Assembly: GCA_000433115.1 (NCBI GenBank)
Contig: FR892209.1
Coordinates: 13,696 to 24,463, forward strand
Length of the DNA stretch: 10,768 nt
DNA from: Ruminococcus sp. CAG:382
GTDB taxonomy: Bacteria; Bacillota; Clostridia; Oscillospirales; CAG-382
Reading direction: 5' to 3'
Positions 7,283 through 10,768 of this stretch are shown one piece after another (the first letter of the stretch is position 1; the number at the start of each line of letters is the position of its first letter). Both the position numbers and the translations under genes were made by a program. The notes under the pieces are model-generated. The model did no database searches and was not told where the DNA came from. It was given only the letters and a program-made list of their open reading frames with translations.

Positions 7283-8005
7283 ATGAAAAATGAGGATATC
7301 CAGCGTCCGCAGGAGGAACTGGAGCTTAAAATAGGATATGTCTTTGAAAACAAGGAGCTTCTGAGAACGGCGCTGACGCATTCGTCGTATTCAAACGAGG
7401 TACGTGGCAGGGAGACGGCGGTCGAATGCAACGAAAGGCTGGAATTCTTGGGAGATTCGATTCTGTCGGTCATTGTTTCCGATTATATTTACAAGAATTA
7501 CAGGGACTTCAACGAGGGCGACCTGACGAAGATACGCGCGGCGGTCGTCTGCGAAAATTCGCTTGCCGAGGTTGCATCCGAATTGTCGCTTGGGAGTTAT
7601 ATTTACCTCGGTCACGGCGAGATCGTCACGCACGGCAGACACAGAAAGTCGATCATCAGCGATGCGACGGAGGCTTTGCTTGCCGCGATATATCTCGACG
7701 GCGGCATTGAACATGCGCGCGAATTCATACTTCCGAGGCTTACGGGGGCTATACGGAGCTGTGCGAAAAAAGGCGCAGAGGACTACAAGTCAAAGCTGCA
7801 GCGTATTGTTCAGCAGACGCCGGAGGAAATTCTCGAATATGTTCTCGTCGGCGAGGACGGTCCGGCGCACGACCGCGTTTTCACAATGGAGGTGCGCCTG
7901 AACAGCAATGTACTCGGCAAGGGAACGGGACACAGTAAGCGCGAGGCGGAGCAATACGCGGCGCGGATGGCTCTCGAATATTTCGAAGATGAAGACAAGG
8001 CATAA
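7283..8005 (+). CDS. rnc: Ribonuclease III
   Basis: This dsRNA-specific endonuclease processes rRNA precursors and structured mRNAs. From the ATG at 7283 it has 240 residues. The catalytic domain contains the signature ERLEFLGDSIL (51-61), with acidic residues E51 and D58, and a second acidic pair, D127 and E130, in SDATEALLAAIYLDGG (126-141). The C-terminal double-stranded RNA-binding domain spans about 166-237 and ends with the typical GKGTGHSKREAEQYAA. An in-frame GTG at 7274 would add three residues and overlap plsX. I prefer the ATG one base after the plsX stop, because GGGTG (7272-7276) sits six bases before it. Its last 17 bases overlap the radical SAM gene. Both domains are complete, so an active enzyme is expected. 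Confidence 0.95.
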   Translation: MKNEDIQRPQEELELKIGYVFENKELLRTALTHSSYSNEVRGRETAVECNERLEFLGDSILSVIVSDYIYKNYRDFNEGDLTKIRAAVVCENSLAEVASELSLGSYIYLGHGEIVTHGRHRKSIISDATEALLAAIYLDGGIEHAREFILPRLTGAIRSCAKKGAEDYKSKLQRIVQQTPEEILEYVLVGEDGPAHDRVFTMEVRLNSNVLGKGTGHSKREAEQYAARMALEYFEDEDKA

Positions 8006-8999
8006 GAACATTCCTTTTTTCATCCCGCACGAGGGCTGCGGTTTCCGTTGTATATTCTGCTCGCAGACGAAAATCACGGGCGTCTGCCGCAGTGCGGAGC
8101 AGACGGCTGAGGAATGCAGGGAACTTGCCGAAACGGTTGAGGCATCGCTTATGACGCTTCATGACGGAGACAGTGCGGAAATCGCGTTTTTCGGCGGCAG
8201 CTTCACGGGGATCGAACGTGAACGCATGATATCGCTGCTTGAGACTGCCGAAAAGTATATCGGTGACAGAATCACGGGAATACGGCTGTCGACGCGTCCG
8301 GATTATATCGACGGTGAGATCTGCGATATCCTGAAGGCGCACGGAGTCACGGCGGTGGAACTCGGGATACAGTCGGTGTCGGACAGGGTGCTTGACCTGA
8401 ACAGGCGGGGACATCATTCCGACGTGAGTGAAAAAGCGTGTTATCTTCTGAAAGAAAACGGTTTTTTGCTTACGGGTCAGATGATGTGCGGGCTTTACGG
8501 CTCGACTCGGGAAGATGAGGTTGATACGGCAGGAGCGATTGTACGCTGGGGCTGCGATTCGGCGAGAATATATCCGACGGTGGTGTTTTCCGGAACGGAG
8601 CTGATGACGCTGACGAAGCAGGGCAAGTATACTCCGCTGACAACTGAGGAGGCTGTGAGCCGCGCGGCAGATTGTGCGTCGGTATTTGTGAAAAACGGTG
8701 TGAAGATCCTGCGTATCGGACTTCATTCGTCGGAAAATCTGGCGGAGGCACCGTTCGGCGCAAAGCATCCTGCGCTCGGTGAGCTTGTCATGAGTGAAAT
8801 ATATTATAAGGAAATCAGGGACGCATTGGGCGGCGCCGGCGATAATGTTGTCGTTTATGTGCCGTTGGGGTGTGTTTCAAAAGCGGTCGGTCAGCACAGG
8901 GCAAACGCCGTCCGGCTTGAAAACGAAACGGGAAAAAGGCTTTCGTTCCGCGAGGACAAAAGTCTTCCGGAATATAAAATAAGGATTGAAACAAATTGA
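7989..8999 (+). CDS. Elp3-like radical SAM protein (rnc-smc neighbourhood)
   Basis: This is a 336-residue radical SAM enzyme that should bind a [4Fe-4S] cluster through the CX3CX2C motif C17, C21 and C24 (within HEGCGFRCIFC) and cleave SAM reductively. FFGGSF (67-72) matches the SAM-binding GGE-like position. RLSTRPDYID and VELGIQSVSD, further on, fit the Elp3/MiaB-like radical SAM barrel. The C-terminal part resembles the Radical_SAM_C domain of the COG1243/Elp3-related group. The acetyltransferase domain of true Elp3 is missing, which is normal for this bacterial subgroup. A role in tRNA or other RNA modification is often assumed, but I know of no proven substrate. The start ATG at 7989 gives the family N-terminus (NIPFFIPHEGCGF) and overlaps rnc by 17 bases. 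The frame extends to an ATG at 7908, but those residues are unlike the family. The rnc-radical SAM-smc order is frequent in Clostridia. Confidence 0.88.
   Translation: MKTRHKNIPFFIPHEGCGFRCIFCSQTKITGVCRSAEQTAEECRELAETVEASLMTLHDGDSAEIAFFGGSFTGIERERMISLLETAEKYIGDRITGIRLSTRPDYIDGEICDILKAHGVTAVELGIQSVSDRVLDLNRRGHHSDVSEKACYLLKENGFLLTGQMMCGLYGSTREDEVDTAGAIVRWGCDSARIYPTVVFSGTELMTLTKQGKYTPLTTEEAVSRAADCASVFVKNGVKILRIGLHSSENLAEAPFGAKHPALGELVMSEIYYKEIRDALGGAGDNVVVYVPLGCVSKAVGQHRANAVRLENETGKRLSFREDKSLPEYKIRIETN
8981..8985 (+). promoter_or_regulatory. Shine-Dalgarno site supporting the TTG start of smc
   Basis: AAGGA lies ten bases before TTG 8996, which overlaps the radical SAM stop codon as TTGA (8996-8999). 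The TTG gives the canonical SMC beginning (MRLRQIEMQGFKSF). The first in-frame ATG (9017) would cut into the first beta strand. Confidence 0.6.
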
Positions 9000-10768
9000 G
9001 ACTCAGACAGATTGAGATGCAGGGCTTCAAATCGTTTGCCGAAAAAACGAAAATAGAATTCCCGCAGGGGCTTACGGTCGTCATAGGTCCGAACGGGAGC
9101 GGCAAGAGCAATATAAGCGACGCCGTGCGTTGGGTGCTGGGCGAAATGAGCCTCAAATCTCTGCGCGGCAACAAGATGGAGGATGTGATCTTCAACGGCA
9201 CGCAGAAGCGTCAGCCCGCGAATTACACGTCCGTGTCGTTGTATCTTGATACATCTGAGGAGTATGACGCCGCAAAAAACGGCGAGGAAGCGCAGATCAA
9301 GGACAGGATCCGACTTTCCGACGAGCCCGAGGTCGTTATCACCCGAAGGTATTACCGGACCGGTGAAAGCGAATATTATATCAACAAAAAACAGGTCAGG
9401 CTGAAGGATATATACGAGCTGTTTTACGATACGGGAATCGGCAGAGAGGGCTATTCCGTAATCGGTCAGGGCAAGATTTCCGAGGTGCTTTCGGCAAAAG
9501 GTGACGAGCGCCGTTCGATTTTTGAGGAAGCGTCCGGAATCAGCAAGTACCGTTTCCGCAAGACCGAGGCGGAGCGCAAGCTCAGGGACACCGAAAACAA
9601 TCTTGTGCGCGTCAACGATATTGTCGGCGAGCTGTCGGCACGTATCGGTCCGCTTGAAAAAGAGGCTGAAAACGCGAAGAAATATCTTGAGCTGAGCGAG
9701 GAAAAAAAGGGACTTGAGATCACCGTGTGGCTGGAGCGCACAGATAAGATACGCTCCGAAATGGGTGAACGCGAGCAGAATCTTGCCGCGGCAAAGCTGG
9801 AGCTGGAGCTTGCGGAAGAGGATATAAAGCGGCTCGAAAACGAGGAAGAAAAGGCGGCGCAGGAAGGATATGAGCTTCTCAGGCGCAAAGGCGAGGCAGA
9901 AGCGGAAATTTCCGCGGGAGACGCATCGTCTGCCGAAGCGACGGGGAGAAAAGCCGTCATTGAAAACGAATTTCTGCATCTTGATTCAAGGATAGAGGAA
10001 TGCAGTACCGATACAGCGGTCGCACGTGAGCTTCTTGAAAGCGCGTGCGAAGAGGAAAAGGCGGCGGAATGCGGGCTTGAAAAGGCAAAAAATGCTCAAA
10101 ACGACGCCGATGAAACGAAAAAGAAGCTGGTCGCAGAGTATAACAACGCAGTGTTTGATTCGGATGAAGCAACGGAAGAATCGGAGCGCATTACATCAGA
10201 CATCGCAGAGTCGCAGTCAAGGCTGAACCGTCTCGGTATTGAAAGAGCGGCGCTTGCGGCACGGCTTGAAGCATCAGCCGGAAATACCGACGACGGACGT
10301 ATCGAAGCGAGCCGTCGCCGCGTCGAAGAGCTGGCAAAGCAGGCGGAGCAGGCACGCGAAGAGCTCGAAAAAGCTGTCGCGGAATGCGACGGGATCAGGA
10401 ACGGCATACGCGATGCCGAGGAAGAAATCAGAAAACAAAACGTCGGAAAAGCCGGCGTTGACGAAAAAATATCGGCGCAGAAGGTGAATGCCGCTGCGCT
10501 TGAACAGCAGAGAGAGGGACTTATCCGCCTTGACAGGCTGTTTGAGGGCTATTCGGGCGCGGTCAAAACGGTCATGAACGCCGCGCGTGACGGCAGGATC
10601 AGAACCGAAAACGGAAGCGTTAATATACACGGCACCGTCGCTTCGCTGCTTTCGACGGACGGTGAATATGTCGTGGCGCTCGAAACGGCTCTCGGCGCGT
10701 CGGTTCAGTTTGTCGTCGTGGAACATGAGGCGGATGCAAAGGCTGCTATCGCGTTCCTGAAGCGGACC
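8996..10768 (+). CDS. smc: SMC, chromosome segregation/condensation ATPase, 3' partial
   Basis: SMC dimers with ScpA and ScpB organise and segregate the chromosome. The frame is open to the window edge, giving 591 codons, about half of the usual ~1,180. The N-terminal head has Walker A GPNGSGKSN (31-39), the LRGNKMEDVIF stretch with the R-loop arginine (R57), the Q-loop GYSVIGQGKIS (152-162), and EEASGISKYRFRKTEAERKL (177-196). A Glu/Lys/Ala-rich coiled coil runs from about 190 to 505. The hinge begins around FEGYSGAVKTVMNA (515-528), with HGTVASLL and ALETALGASVQFVVVEHEADA, and is cut by the window end. Between SLYLD and EVVITRR there are 26 residues (86-111), more than I recall for typical SMCs. 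The start is TTG with AAGGA upstream, in a four-base overlap with the radical SAM gene. The downstream neighbour is expected to be ftsY, but that is outside the window. Confidence 0.96.
   Translation, partial: MRLRQIEMQGFKSFAEKTKIEFPQGLTVVIGPNGSGKSNISDAVRWVLGEMSLKSLRGNKMEDVIFNGTQKRQPANYTSVSLYLDTSEEYDAAKNGEEAQIKDRIRLSDEPEVVITRRYYRTGESEYYINKKQVRLKDIYELFYDTGIGREGYSVIGQGKISEVLSAKGDERRSIFEEASGISKYRFRKTEAERKLRDTENNLVRVNDIVGELSARIGPLEKEAENAKKYLELSEEKKGLEITVWLERTDKIRSEMGEREQNLAAAKLELELAEEDIKRLENEEEKAAQEGYELLRRKGEAEAEISAGDASSAEATGRKAVIENEFLHLDSRIEECSTDTAVARELLESACEEEKAAECGLEKAKNAQNDADETKKKLVAEYNNAVFDSDEATEESERITSDIAESQSRLNRLGIERAALAARLEASAGNTDDGRIEASRRRVEELAKQAEQAREELEKAVAECDGIRNGIRDAEEEIRKQNVGKAGVDEKISAQKVNAAALEQQREGLIRLDRLFEGYSGAVKTVMNAARDGRIRTENGSVNIHGTVASLLSTDGEYVVALETALGASVQFVVVEHEADAKAAIAFLKRT

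Noticed and set aside
7908..7988. ATG at 7908 as the start of the radical SAM gene
   Set aside because: It would add 27 residues read from inside rnc that do not resemble the family. The ATG at 7989 gives the expected N-terminus.
7881..8768. Antisense open frame (295 codons) opposite rnc and the radical SAM gene
   Set aside because: The translation is Arg/His/Ser-rich with no family resemblance, opposite a confident gene. It is a compositional shadow.
8891..9979. Long antisense open frame (362 codons) opposite the end of the radical SAM gene and smc
   Set aside because: It lies fully opposite well-conserved coding sequence. Its translation is Phe/Arg/Leu-rich with no recognisable domain, as expected for the complement of Glu/Lys-rich codons.
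1..10768. Mobile element, CRISPR, tRNA/rRNA or defence system
   Set aside because: The window is filled by nine recognised housekeeping genes with gaps of at most about 116 bases. No transposase, integrase, direct-repeat array, cloverleaf or rRNA sequence was seen.

Overview
This window looks like a chromosomal housekeeping segment from a Bacillota bacterium of class Clostridia, most likely an Oscillospiraceae/Ruminococcaceae-type lineage. That is inferred from gene content, protein sequence character and gene order (DUF1385-prmC, dprA-topA and rnc-radical SAM-smc neighbourhoods). Base composition is moderate to slightly GC-rich by eye, with frequent ATA isoleucine codons and several GTG/TTG starts. 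All nine genes lie on the + strand and the DNA is densely coding. I see no RNA genes, CRISPR arrays, transposases, long repeats or signs of recent transfer.

Region 1 (1-1841) holds the 3' part of a DUF1385 membrane-protein gene, then prmC, which methylates the GGQ glutamine of peptide-chain release factors. The usual neighbour prfA is not next to prmC here. A good sigma-A-type promoter overlaps the prmC stop codon and appears to begin a new transcription unit.

Region 2 (1932-6299) holds a SpoU/TrmH-family RNA 2'-O-methyltransferase, dprA (overlapping it by 14 bases), and topA behind a 116-base leader. That leader contains two hairpins and a possible 15-codon mini-ORF. It is the only sizeable non-coding stretch after the promoter gap.

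Region 3 (6289-10768) holds plsX, rnc, an Elp3-like radical SAM gene and the first half of smc, all overlapping or nearly abutting and so probably translationally coupled. plsX overlaps topA, so regions 2 and 3 may be one long operon. It would combine RNA methylation, DNA uptake/recombination, supercoil relaxation, phospholipid initiation, dsRNA processing, a probable tRNA-type radical SAM enzyme and chromosome condensation. acpP, often found between plsX and rnc, is absent from that position.

I found no convincing novel system. The items most worth a second look are the structured topA leader, the DUF1385 protein with its HxxEHK motif, the uncharacterised radical SAM protein, and an enlarged loop in the SMC head. 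The window cuts the first gene at its 5' end and smc inside its hinge.
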